Origin: Terramyces sp. JEL0728
Taxonomy: Eukaryota; Chytridiomycota; Chytridiomycetes; Rhizophydiales; Terramycetaceae
DNA length: 64,000 nucleotides
Direction of reading: 5' to 3'
Assembly (NCBI GenBank): GCA_027603945.1
Contig: JADIIU010000008.1
Span: 1-64,000 of the forward strand
A program made the translations under genes and the position numbers. This document shows positions 1 through 9,286 of this stretch, in pieces; position 1 is the first letter of the stretch, and every line of letters begins with the position of its first letter. The notes below the pieces were generated by a model. That model worked only from the letters and a program-made list of their open reading frames with translations, was not told the DNA's origin and searched no databases.

Positions 1-1445
1 TAAGCAGATTCACAAAGCAAGCGGTTTCCAAAACGAATTCGCTCTTGGGTGAAACCGCCTGGACTCATTTCACCCACTCCAGCTATCCAAGTTACGGGCT
101 AAGGGTAAAAGCCAACGGAAAACTATGTGATCCAACTGTTAATCAATACTCTGGTTATTTGGATACAGCAGATGATAAACACTACTACTTTTGGTTCTTT
201 GAAAGCAGGAACAAACCTTCGGAAGACCCAGTTATCATGTGGTTGAATGGTGGACCTGGCTGCAGCTCTTTTATTGGGTTACTGACTGAACTTGGTCCAT
301 GCAATATAAACAAGGATGGGACAGGTACAGATTTCAATGAATTCTCTTGGAATTCAAATGCCAACATTTTCTTTTTGGATCAGGTGATTCCTTGTTAATG
401 TTAGCCTGTCAATGTTGGTCTCAGTTACTCTGACAGTCAAATTGTCGATACTACAGCATCAGCGGCAGAAAATGTTCATGCTTTCTTGCAAATCTTCTTT
501 GATGCATTCCCAAAGTACTCTAAACAAAGTTTCCATATTACCGGTGAATCTTATGCCGGCCATTACATTCCTGCTATTGCCAAATCAATCCAGGATCACA
601 AACACGCGATTGAACAAGGAAGCGAAGCAGGGTTGCTTATAAATCTCGAATCACTAGCAATTGGAAATGGAATAACTGATTCGCTAATTCAATATCAATA
701 CTACGCGGATATGGCTGAAGACCAAGCCTATGGCCCAATCCTTCCAAAAGAAACAGTCGACAAGATGAGGCAAGGATGGCCAGTTTGTGGAGCACTTATC
801 AAAGCCTGCTACGCATTCCCTAGTCCATATACTTGCAAACCAGCATCAGAATTCTGTGAAAATTTAACAAATGGAGACTTTGAAAAAACCAAATTGAATC
901 CTTATGATTTACGAAAACCACCTGGGGATAAGTCATTTGATGAATCTGAAATATTGATGGCCAAATGGATTAATTCACCGGAAATTCAACAGCAATTAGG
1001 AGTAGACCAAACTTTTGTTGGCTGTAATGATAAAGTCGGCGCTGATTTCAGAAAGAATGGTGATATAATGAGGCCAATAGTAACAGGTATCCCGTCCTTG
1101 TTGGAAGATGGTATTGATATTTTGGTATACGCTGGTGATGCTGATTGGAGTTGTAATTGGATTGGAAACAAAGCCTGGGCACTTAACCTTCCTTGGCACG
1201 GACACGAAGCATTCAACAACTCGAATGATACTGAATGGATTTCATCTGTAACTGGCCGTCCAGCTGGAGTCTACCGTCAATTCGACAATTTTGCATTCCT
1301 CAAAATTTACAATTCATCACACTTTGTCCCAGCAGATCAAGTACTATTTATTAACCTTAGCCCGAACACTCTTTGGAATTCATCAACAAGTGGATCAGAG
1401 GCAAACCAGTCATTTCAAAGTAAATACATGTATTTGTTTTTATAA
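1..1445 (+). CDS. Serine carboxypeptidase (S10, carboxypeptidase Y-like), 5' end outside window
   Basis: This is a vacuolar or secreted S10 peptidase that removes C-terminal residues from peptides. The frame is open from base 3 to the window edge, so the signal and propeptide lie outside. Exon 1 ends at 383, a 21-nt intron occupies 384-404, and exon 2 runs from 405 to the stop. Visible family signatures are the [10 protein letters not shown] oxyanion block, [12 protein letters not shown] across the splice junction, nucleophile Ser in [10 protein letters not shown], catalytic Asp in [12 protein letters not shown] and catalytic His in SSHFVPADQ. All triad residues are present, so it should be active. 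The C terminus (after NQSFQS) is short. Its last six bases overlap the convergent gene on the other strand. Confidence 0.95.
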
Positions 1446-2396
1446 ATTCAGGCCCAAGTATTTCATTTCTCCAGTTAGTTGGAAAGGATTGGTGGGGAAG
1501 AAAGAGTATTGTCCTATAGTGATTGAACTGGTGTAAACCCATAGAGTTGTCCCCAAATAGTTGGGTCCCAAGTTCAAATTATTGATGGTGTTGATTGCTG
1601 TTTCAACATAACCCTGGCCATTTGCAAACGTACTAAATCCATTTGCCAAGCTCTTTCCGTTCCGTAAATAATAGCTGAATTCATTTGTGCTAGCTGCAGC
1701 TGGGATTATTATCGTGTAATATATCGAAAAAGTACTTTGGATTTGAAATTGGTTAATAACTGACCTTAGTAGCTGTCCGTACTGTGCTGGACTTTCAGAA
1801 TACGCTAAGCCTCCATATAAATCATATCCATTGACAATGAAATAATTGTTTGGTCGAAACCCCGACAAGATTGGCTTGATGTTCTTTACGGGGCCGTAGA
1901 TAGAAAGCACTCTTCCATTCGGAAAGAACTTGTTTTTGCAATTATACCTGGTGCTAGTCAACAAGGGATTCATGTATTTGACTAGATTTGCTGTAAATTC
2001 AATCATTTGGGATAAGGGTTCCAAATCAAGCGCTAGTCCAGCTGCATGATTGGATTGACAAACTAACAGCACGAGTCTGTAGCCCAGCATCTGATATGGA
2101 AAGTCGTTGAGCAAAAGGGCATTGTCAAACAAATATAATACTTGTTTGACTTTTGGGATTTTCAACATGCTTGACACTGTACTATTGTTGAAAGGAATAA
2201 TCCATTTCTGGTTGTAGTCTACTGAACCAGTGTACAAATAGATGCTCGATATTACGCTGTTTGCGTTGGCGATAGTGTTGAATTTTGACAGATCAGCAAC
2301 CACTCTGCTGGTATTCAAGTTTTTCGGGTACACAAATATTCCATTTCCAAAAAGCAGCCCAAAGACAGTCCTGAGCACCAAGAACAGTTTGATCAT
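1440..2396 (-). CDS. Secreted TIM-barrel-like protein, possible glycoside hydrolase
   Basis: I do not recognise this family with certainty. The chosen start (ATG at 2396) gives a hydrophobic signal peptide beginning MIKLFLVLRTVFGLLFG; the upstream extension lacks an ATG. The roughly 318-residue protein shows spaced hydrophobic beta-strand-like segments (SSIYLYTG, QVLYLFDN, GLALDLEPL, RVLSIYGP, YFIVNGYDLYG, LGTTLWVYTS), the rhythm of a (beta/alpha)8 barrel. A D-x-E pair in GLALDLEPL recalls the catalytic acids of GH18-like enzymes, and several N-x-S/T sites fit secretion. It has no intron and is convergent with the carboxypeptidase. Function is inferred from fold appearance only; a structure prediction would decide. 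Confidence 0.6.
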   Translation of the reverse strand: MIKLFLVLRTVFGLLFGNGIFVYPKNLNTSRVVADLSKFNTIANANSVISSIYLYTGSVDYNQKWIIPFNNSTVSSMLKIPKVKQVLYLFDNALLLNDFPYQMLGYRLVLLVCQSNHAAGLALDLEPLSQMIEFTANLVKYMNPLLTSTRYNCKNKFFPNGRVLSIYGPVKNIKPILSGFRPNNYFIVNGYDLYGGLAYSESPAQYGQLLRSVINQFQIQSTFSIYYTIIIPAAASTNEFSYYLRNGKSLANGFSTFANGQGYVETAINTINNLNLGPNYLGTTLWVYTSSITIGQYSFFPTNPFQLTGEMKYLGLNL

Positions 2397-2680
2397 TGGA
2401 GTTTTGAAATTAAATTCGAGGTCTGTCACCTCAATAACTGACAATGTGGTGGATTACCCGCTGCAGGAATAGCTTCTCTAGTGATCTACCAAACCCATAT
2501 CCGAAACAAGGAATCATTTAAATGGGATTGATGACTTGGCAATAATTGTACCCAAGAGCAAACCACGTAGCTGTTTCGGTATTGCCACAGCAGATTCCTG
2601 ACATGTAACAGTAGAGTCCTGACATGTAACCGCACAACATCAAATATAAATCAACATAAAAGTATGTATGCACAAATAAC

Positions 2681-2685
2681 AAAAA
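2681..2685 (-). terminator. Pol III T-run after tRNA-Gln(UUG)
   Basis: Read on the minus strand, five T residues follow directly after the tRNA-Gln 3' end. This is the only T-run that can end transcription of the tRNA-His/tRNA-Gln pair, because the 5-nt spacer between the two tRNAs has none. Confidence 0.7.
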
Positions 2686-2757
2686 GGTCCCACCGAGATT
2701 CGAACTCGGGTCACCAGATTCAAAGTCTGGTGTGATAACCAACTACACTATGGAACC
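2686..2757 (-). tRNA. tRNA-Gln (anticodon UUG)
   Basis: A 72-nt cloverleaf with acceptor stem GGTTCCA/TGGGACC, the D-arm typical of eukaryotic tRNA-Gln, anticodon loop CTTTGAA (anticodon TTG) and T-loop GTTCGAATC. There is no intron and no encoded CCA. It lies 5 nt downstream of tRNA-His on the same strand and is followed by TTTTT. Its sequence is close to the tRNA-Gln(CUG) at 35990-36060. Confidence 0.95.
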
Positions 2758-2762
2758 AGCTT

Positions 2763-2832
2763 GCCATCAGCAGGAATCGAACCTGCGTCGCAGCGGTCAC
2801 AACGCTGAGTACTGCCACTATACTATGATGGC
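2763..2832 (-). tRNA. tRNA-His (anticodon GUG)
   Basis: Begins GCCATCATAGTATAGTGG, as eukaryotic tRNA-His genes do. The anticodon loop TTGTGAC gives GTG, and the T-arm contains GGTTCGATTCC. The G at -1 is not encoded, as expected where it is added by Thg1. No T-run separates it from tRNA-Gln. Confidence 0.95.
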
Positions 2833-2961
2833 GATGTTTTCATTTTCTTGGTGTGGTAGTAAACTATGTTGATTCTTATTATTGCAATCCAGATCAAACT
2901 GTAAAATAAACACCTTTGAACCAATTGTGCTCAGAAGGTAACGATTAAAAACATTATTTAT

Positions 2962-3588
2962 TCAACACCAGTTATCCTTGAGGACACTGTTCCTCTTCAG
3001 AGTCGTTCGGTCCAATTCCAATTTTGGGGCAACTTCCTCCCAATCAGACCCATTCATGCTTTGAACCAGCGAAACCCGTTTAGCCCGTTTTTCAATAATA
3101 ATTGCTTCCATATCAGCTCTTGAAAGCGAATGTCTGCGTAGCTCTCTACCAGTATCTCGGTAGCTAGGATATTTACCTGTAACAACCAGTGATCTTCTCT
3201 TGTCAATGTTTCTTGGCACGGTGTCCCGGTTAAAAATATTCGCAAACGAGTGCCGTCTTGCTTTCTTGATAGCTTCGATCTGTACTGTCGATGTGCTTGG
3301 AATTACCGAGATTTCTTGGGTAAAAGTTGCGGTTGATGCAATATCGCTTTCATCTTCTTCGACAATACGAGGAAGGGTATTAACAAACGATTGAGGAGTG
3401 CCAGCAATATCGACTTCTTCATCACTGTCAAACAGTTTGTACTCTTCATATTTTGTGCTTTTGAAGATGCCTTTAATTTTGCTGAACGCACGTTTGAGTT
3501 TAAGCTTTCCTAGCTTGAACTTTCCGGATATCTTTCCAAATATATTTCCCTCTGCCATTATCAAACACAAAATAATCCAAAAATTCAT
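2962..3588 (-). CDS. Hypothetical basic protein with repeated R-x-x-S sites and a C-terminal -WC motif
   Basis: Not recognised. The protein is about 208 residues, or about 198 if the second ATG at 3558 (MAEGNIFGK) is the true start; the first ATG would add a short hydrophobic head. The N-terminal third is very basic (repeated GK/LK/IK segments). The middle and C-terminal parts carry repeated basophilic kinase consensus sites: ARRHS, KRRS, LRRHS, AKRVS and LKRNS. The last 26 residues match those of the next gene (3744-4112): W-x-x-V-x-P-x-L-x-L-D, then a basic/Asn stretch, ending L-K-D-N-W-C. The two are tandem paralogues. A cytosolic phosphoprotein is the most I would infer. Confidence 0.75.
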   Translation of the reverse strand: MNFWIILCLIMAEGNIFGKISGKFKLGKLKLKRAFSKIKGIFKSTKYEEYKLFDSDEEVDIAGTPQSFVNTLPRIVEEDESDIASTATFTQEISVIPSTSTVQIEAIKKARRHSFANIFNRDTVPRNIDKRRSLVVTGKYPSYRDTGRELRRHSLSRADMEAIIIEKRAKRVSLVQSMNGSDWEEVAPKLELDRTTLKRNSVLKDNWC

Positions 3589-3743
3589 TTCTCCGACGTC
3601 TTAATATATTAAAATGATCAGGAATTAATATGCACGGACAAAATATTAAATCTTGTTTTCGTGTTTAGCCTGAAAAGTATTAATTGAGATATAAATGATT
3701 TATTAAGTTTTAATGGAAAACTATTATACTAATGGATACCAGG

Positions 3744-4112
3744 CTAGCACCACTCGTCGCGCAATCTGCGGTTTTCTCTAATAGTTTGTGGATCTAGCCG
3801 TAATGTAGGTCTAACAGGCTGCCAGTTTCCACCTTCTGATCTTTCCACTATCAATACAGGCGGTATAATTGGTGTTGGAAAATCTACCAGCGTATCTGCA
3901 ATTGATTCCACGTCACAATCTGATTCTGGGTCGTCAATATACGAGCTTTCTTCATCTATGAGTGAAGCTTCGTCAACCACATTTCCAAGTTGTGTATTTT
4001 GTCCATTTTCAGGTTTATTCTGGATCATCAGCCGTAGTCTTTGAAAAACAAATTTAAACTGCTGTTCACTTTGGAGGACTAATCTCTGTATTTTCTTGCC
4101 TATGCTATCCAT
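3744..4112 (-). CDS. Hypothetical protein, paralogue of the downstream gene at 2962-3588 (C-terminal -WC motif)
   Basis: Not recognised. It has 122 residues with a basic, amphipathic N terminus (KKIQRLVLQSEQQFKF), an acidic Asp/Glu/Ser centre and a conserved C terminus, W-Q-P-V-R-P-T-L-R-L-D ... L-R-D-E-W-C. The C-terminal 26 residues align with the neighbour without gaps: W, V, P, L, L-D, T, N, L and W-C are all shared. Both genes are on the minus strand, 155 bp apart, which fits a tandem duplication with a diverged middle. The terminal Cys is not a CaaX box. No intron was found. Confidence 0.75.
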   Translation of the reverse strand: MDSIGKKIQRLVLQSEQQFKFVFQRLRLMIQNKPENGQNTQLGNVVDEASLIDEESSYIDDPESDCDVESIADTLVDFPTPIIPPVLIVERSEGGNWQPVRPTLRLDPQTIRENRRLRDEWC

Positions 4113-4353
4113 TAGCAGTTATGACTGGCGTGATTTGCGCTATAAAAGCGTTTTAAACTCAGCTTTTCGGACTGTCGCGGTTCAACAAATTTCAACTCAG
4201 CAACATATAAACAAACAAAAAGATGACAGCTCCAGTTGATTTGCCTTGGATATCAAGAATTTCATTTATCTGGGCATTTCGGCATTATCAAAATACATTA
4301 TTTTAAGAAGCAAATATGACCGCTTTATATGTTTATTCACTGAATAGTAGATT

Positions 4354-7300
4354 TTAATTAAAAGGATTTGGATTCCCAGCAGGTCTAGGATGAGATGTTG
4401 GTGGTGGACCAGGTCTGAATCCTTGAGTTGGTGGAGGTCGGAACGGTTGTGCTACTGGAGGACCGCTTGATGGTGGAGGTCTACTTACTGGCGGGCCAGT
4501 TGGTAGCGTGTTTGGTCTTGGTGGGTTCCCAGCAGCTGGTGGCCGAGATCCAACCACCGGCATTTGGTTGAACTTTGGTGGGCTTTTTGGAGGATATCCA
4601 GGTCCAGGATGAGTTGGCGGAGGTGCACCATGGTGCGCTTTTTGAGCAGGCAGCGGTTTCTGTTGAGGAGATTTTACGTGGTGAATACCCAAGTTTCCAG
4701 AAAGTTGTGGTGGATTTGGTCCTGGGGGTTTAGATTCAAAATGCCCATTAATCCCGTTTTGTGCTACCGGAGGAGCAACAGAATGCGCACCTGTCTTTGC
4801 TATGGGCTGTTGCATTGTTGCTGGAGAATGTCCAATTGGTGGGGGACCTACATTTTGTACTGGCGGATAATGCAAAGTGTTTGGATTGGCTGCAAATGGA
4901 TCCACAGCGTGGGAAGGTACTGGAGGCGGGGCAATCTTTGCAGATTCAAAATTACTTGGAGTATTTGCAGGGGCCAACACTGGGGGAGCTGTCGATAGAG
5001 ATGCATCATTTGTTTTTGGTGGAGACTGTAAAATTGGTTTCGATTGGAAAATATTATTCACAGGAGGTGCATTCGGTATTGGAGGTGCATTAAAGCTACC
5101 TGATGTTGGCTGTGTATTTGTAACTGGAGCTATATTGTTGGGCAGTGGAGGTGCGCCATAGTTGTTGGAAACCGGAGGTGCTCCATAGTTGTTGGAAACC
5201 GGTGGAGCGCTATAGTTGTTGGAAACCGGTGGAGCGCTATAGTTGTTGGAAACTGGAGGTGCGCTATAGTTGTTGGAAACTGGAGGTGCTCCATAGTTGT
5301 TGGAAACCGGTGGAGCGCTAAACACTGGCGGAGCACCAAAATTGTTAGATCCAGGAGGAGCTCCAAAGTTACTCAAAGGCATTGGAGGTGCGCTGTAATT
5401 GCTCAACGGCACAGGAGGAGCTCCAAAGTTACTCCCGGTAATCGGAGGTGGTGCAATAGCCGTTGATCCACCAATACTGCCTCTTTGTTGGGGAACCATT
5501 GAGTGGGGAGCTGGAGAAATAGCAGGTCTAACAAGTTTTTCAAGACCATCAGCCAATTTTTTAATTCCAACAATCCATTGTCCAGTGGCAGTAAAGTGAA
5601 ACTTTATAAGATCGTGCTCAACTTTTTGGGCAGTAGCATAATCCCCCTGTTCCAAAGCTAAAGATTAAAAAAAGCTACCTTTTGAAAATGAAGACAACTG
5701 GGTGATCACTCCTGGTTCCACCTGATGACTGTTCATTTGATCAAATAAAATTTCTAATTTCTTGTGCCATTCAGAAAGATTCTTTTGGTCTTCCAGCTAT
5801 AATCAATTTAAATTTACACTCTTTGTTGAGCTATACAGCTTCTCCCAAAGTCTAGTAAGCGATTCATAAATCGCCTTTTCCACTGGATTGGTGATCTGAC
5901 TTCGGTCATTTACCGCTACAATTAATAGTTATTACGAGCTTTTGGTTGAACAGGAGGGGGCGGTTGTGAAACAACAGAATCAGCTCTTTGCGGTAATGGG
6001 AAAGTAAAATTCTGAGTAGTGTTTGGGGCTACAAAGGTCGGTGGTTCATAATGAGCATCTGCAATCGGTGGAGCATGTCCTGTAGAGTTTACCTGGCTAG
6101 CTGAAGTAACTGGTGGCGCAGTGTTATAATTTGCTTGTGGAGGTACCCAAGGAGTAGCAGAAGCTGTTTGGGGAATCGGGTTAAAAGTAGGTGGCTGAGA
6201 AGCGTATGTACTAGATACAGGAGGTGCACCGGTAAAGGACGGAGTGTGTGACTGCCCATATTTGTTTACCGGTGGGTTGTACGAATTTGCAACTGGCTGC
6301 GGATATGGGCTAGGAGGTGGGTTGTACGAATTTGCCGCTGGAGGAAATGAAGAAGGAGGGTACTGATTTGCAGGCTGAGATTGATATTGATAAGGCTGAT
6401 TGTACTGTGAAAAGCGACCTGGATCTGAATTTTGCCAACTATTCGCTGGGGTTGCGCTGCTTGCGTGGAAGCTTTGGTATTGATTAGGAGCCGCCCTAGC
6501 CTTTTCAGCGGCTTCTTTTTCCCTCTGCAGCTTTTCTCCATCAAACACTTGCACTCTTTCAAATGGGAACACTGGGGATTGTCCGTTTACACTTTGCTTA
6601 TAGTTGAACGATGCATATACCCTGTCCCTAAGTATACCTACGTCAGGCAATGGTTTTGAAGGAACATAGTGCAGTGGCACTTGTTCCAAGAACCTGTATG
6701 CAACATCAAGTTTGTTTTGTGTTGCAGCAGCATGTGCGTAATCAATAAACAAGTCATACAAATCGGCAAGGGTATAGTTGTCTTGAGGGTCTTGCAATAC
6801 TAAATCTTGATCTTGATAGCTGATTGCTTGTCTAAATATTGAAATCTTTTCAATCAAGTTGACTAATGGAATATTGTCGCCCACAGATCCTGGTCTTGCC
6901 GTCGAGAGTCCCTGGCACCATAACGAAACTACCTTTTCTAGCTCTCCAGCGCCAAGGTAACATAGACCAGCAACATGCTTTCTATCTGGCCCAGATGAAA
7001 CTACTAATCTGTTTCCCAACGTTGCAAAGTAATGGGCATATTCCTCAGGCTTTGCATAAGTACACACCACAGCCAAAAGCTCTTTCCATGATTCGTTTGC
7101 ATCCAACTTTGCGTTCTCGACAACATCTGTCAAGTCACCATTGTAAATATTTTCAAGCACTCTGGAATAAGGCCGGACATTTGAAGTCTTTTTGAAATAT
7201 TCCATCTGCACTTTTTGAATTAATTCAGGGCCGCCATAATAGGACAGCATAAAGGCATCAGCCATGCGATTGGACGCAATGCACACGTTTACTGCCAAGT

Positions 7301-8994
7301 CAAAATCGCCTACAATAACTGCTTTAGTAATAATGGCGTCAATAGCAGCTTCTTCAGTCTGCTTTCCAGAAAATAATGAAAACTCTTCTGCAGGTTGCGC
7401 TTCAGGGTGATTTTCTGAATCTTTCGATACGCCAATATCCAACTTTTGAAGAACAGCAGATAACCGTTCATCTTTTTCAAATGAAGCATCAAATCCAAGG
7501 AAATCTCTCATCAACTCTGTGGAATTTGCTGCAAACAAGGTTTTCATAAATTTCCACACATCTTTGTCCCTTTCTGACTTTACAAATTCTGAATCTTTCA
7601 TATAATCACAATATTGCGATGTAACCTCTGGATTTGCACTTTGAAGTATAAATTCTAATTGGGAAGTCCTGAATACAAACTCTTCGTTCAGTGGTATTGA
7701 TTTGATGGATATCTTTGACTCGTGCGTACTATCAAAAATTGCTAACTTCCCTCCAAATCCCCATACTGCACCAACAGACTTTCTGAGCCACTTTGGTGGA
7801 TGAGGCAAAGTAAATACAGGCTGTTGCACTCTGTGATTGCTATTAGAAGGAACCATCCCTATTTGCGAAAAAGGATCATTGAGGTCAATTTCTTGGTGAA
7901 CTGGAGGTGGAGGTGAGAAAATATCGTCTTCTGGATGATTACTTGCTCCTTGGATCGAGTGAACCGAAACCCTTCCATCGTAGCTAGCCACTACGCACAA
8001 ATCTGGGTTTCTTGGACACCACTTGGTATCAAAACTCCAGTTTGCCGAGTGAACCAAATCACCGATTGGAACTCCTTTCATAGTGTCCCAGACAATCGTT
8101 CTGTTATCTTTACCACACGAAAGCAACAGCTCGGAATCCTTTGGACACCAATCCATAGACAATACTCCTTTCGAATGTCCACTTAAAGTCTACAATTAAA
8201 CAAGATAACCTTCTCAGGCGCACTTGCATTTCTGAGATCCCACATCAAAATTACTGGATTTGCGTCATCGTCGCTGCAAGTCAGCAATTGTGTTGGCTAT
8301 TATTAATTATAGGGCTACAATGTCAGGATTCCAAGAAATGGCAGTAATTGGTTTTCTTCCTCCGGGATTGTTCATTTTTATCAGCTCTTTGCGGTTACGT
8401 AAATCCCAAATAACGCTGTATCCATTTGAAGACCCAGATGCCAAGATATAAGATACTTGTTTGTTCCAGGCCAAACAAGTAACATCCTCCAACCTTTGCG
8501 ATCTTGCTCCAGGCTCATATGGACTATTGATTTGATTCATATCCCATATAAATATCTAGATGAAATATAGGCTACCTCTCCATCGGATGCTCCAGATGCC
8601 AGCAAATTGGTTGTAATTGGGTTGAAATCCAATCCTCGGACTGGCCCAGACTGCTTTGCTACGTGGAATGGCCTATCAGATTTCTTCAGCAGGGATTTGG
8701 TTTCCCATATGTCCAACTCGCCATTTTCTTTGCCGCATGCTAGATGAGTTGCTCCCCATGCAAGACGGTTGAATCTATGTCAAATCAACCATACCTAGAG
8801 TTGCTGGTTATTGAATGTAGCTTCAGCATATCCTTGTTTGTAGAGTTGAGATTCAGTGAGTAAATTTCTAGTTCTGCTTTTGATGAGAATGATGCGTCAA
8901 GCGCTCCAGCAACTGATCCTAAAGCTAATAGCGGCTCTTTTTCCGTAGCAGGTGACCAACTAGTGGTGCTCGTTTTGTCAATCCTCTTAATCAT
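4354..8994 (-). CDS. SEC31: COPII outer-coat protein Sec31, with an unusual second Pro-rich tail
   Basis: Outer scaffold of COPII vesicles leaving the ER, pairing with Sec13. The spliced model (seven introns of 20-22 nt) gives 1498 residues. The start is the ATG at 8994 ([15 protein letters not shown]), which aligns with known Sec31 N termini. Order: seven-blade WD40 N-terminal domain (motifs such as [21 protein letters not shown]), alpha-solenoid, first Pro-rich linker, then the conserved C-terminal helical domain (ending [17 protein letters not shown]). Oddly, a further Pro/Asn/Tyr-rich tail of about 390 residues follows this domain, including six 9-residue repeats; in yeast Sec31 the helical domain is at the extreme C terminus. 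That tail is in the same exon. The gene is divergent from the formin. Confidence 0.95.
5158..5319 (-). repeat. 27-bp minisatellite in the SEC31 tail (six units)
   Basis: Six in-register 27-bp units begin at 5158, 5185, 5212, 5239, 5266 and 5293. Each contains ATAGTTGTTGGAAAC (plus-strand reading) and encodes a nine-residue unit, [S/G]-A-P-P-V-S-N-N-Y. Degenerate relatives (NFGAPP, NYSAPP) flank it. The frame is kept, so copy-number change would only alter tail length. Confidence 0.9.
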
Positions 8995-9286
8995 TTTGGA
9001 TTTGCAAATTGCTTTTTCGCGAAGTGCAACGTTGCAACTGCAATTCATTAAAAACACTCAATTAGCAAATGTTCTGGTTTATGTTTTCGTCAGGAAATCA
9101 ATTTCATTGAGGCTTGTAGCTTTGTGATTCGCAGCATGGCTATTTCGCTGCTTGAAATATTATACAGTAGTCTGCTTGGCTGTTTGCACAGGAGAACCCC
9201 AACCTTTCTATTTCGTATTTTCTTAAATCTAGCAAATCACGTTCTGTTCTTGACTTTTTACTGACAAAATTCCAACCAGATAGCAT

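Noticed and set aside
4564..5161. Long Trp/Cys-rich plus-strand frames
   Set aside because: Complement of the Pro-rich SEC31 tail; composition follows from CCN codons.
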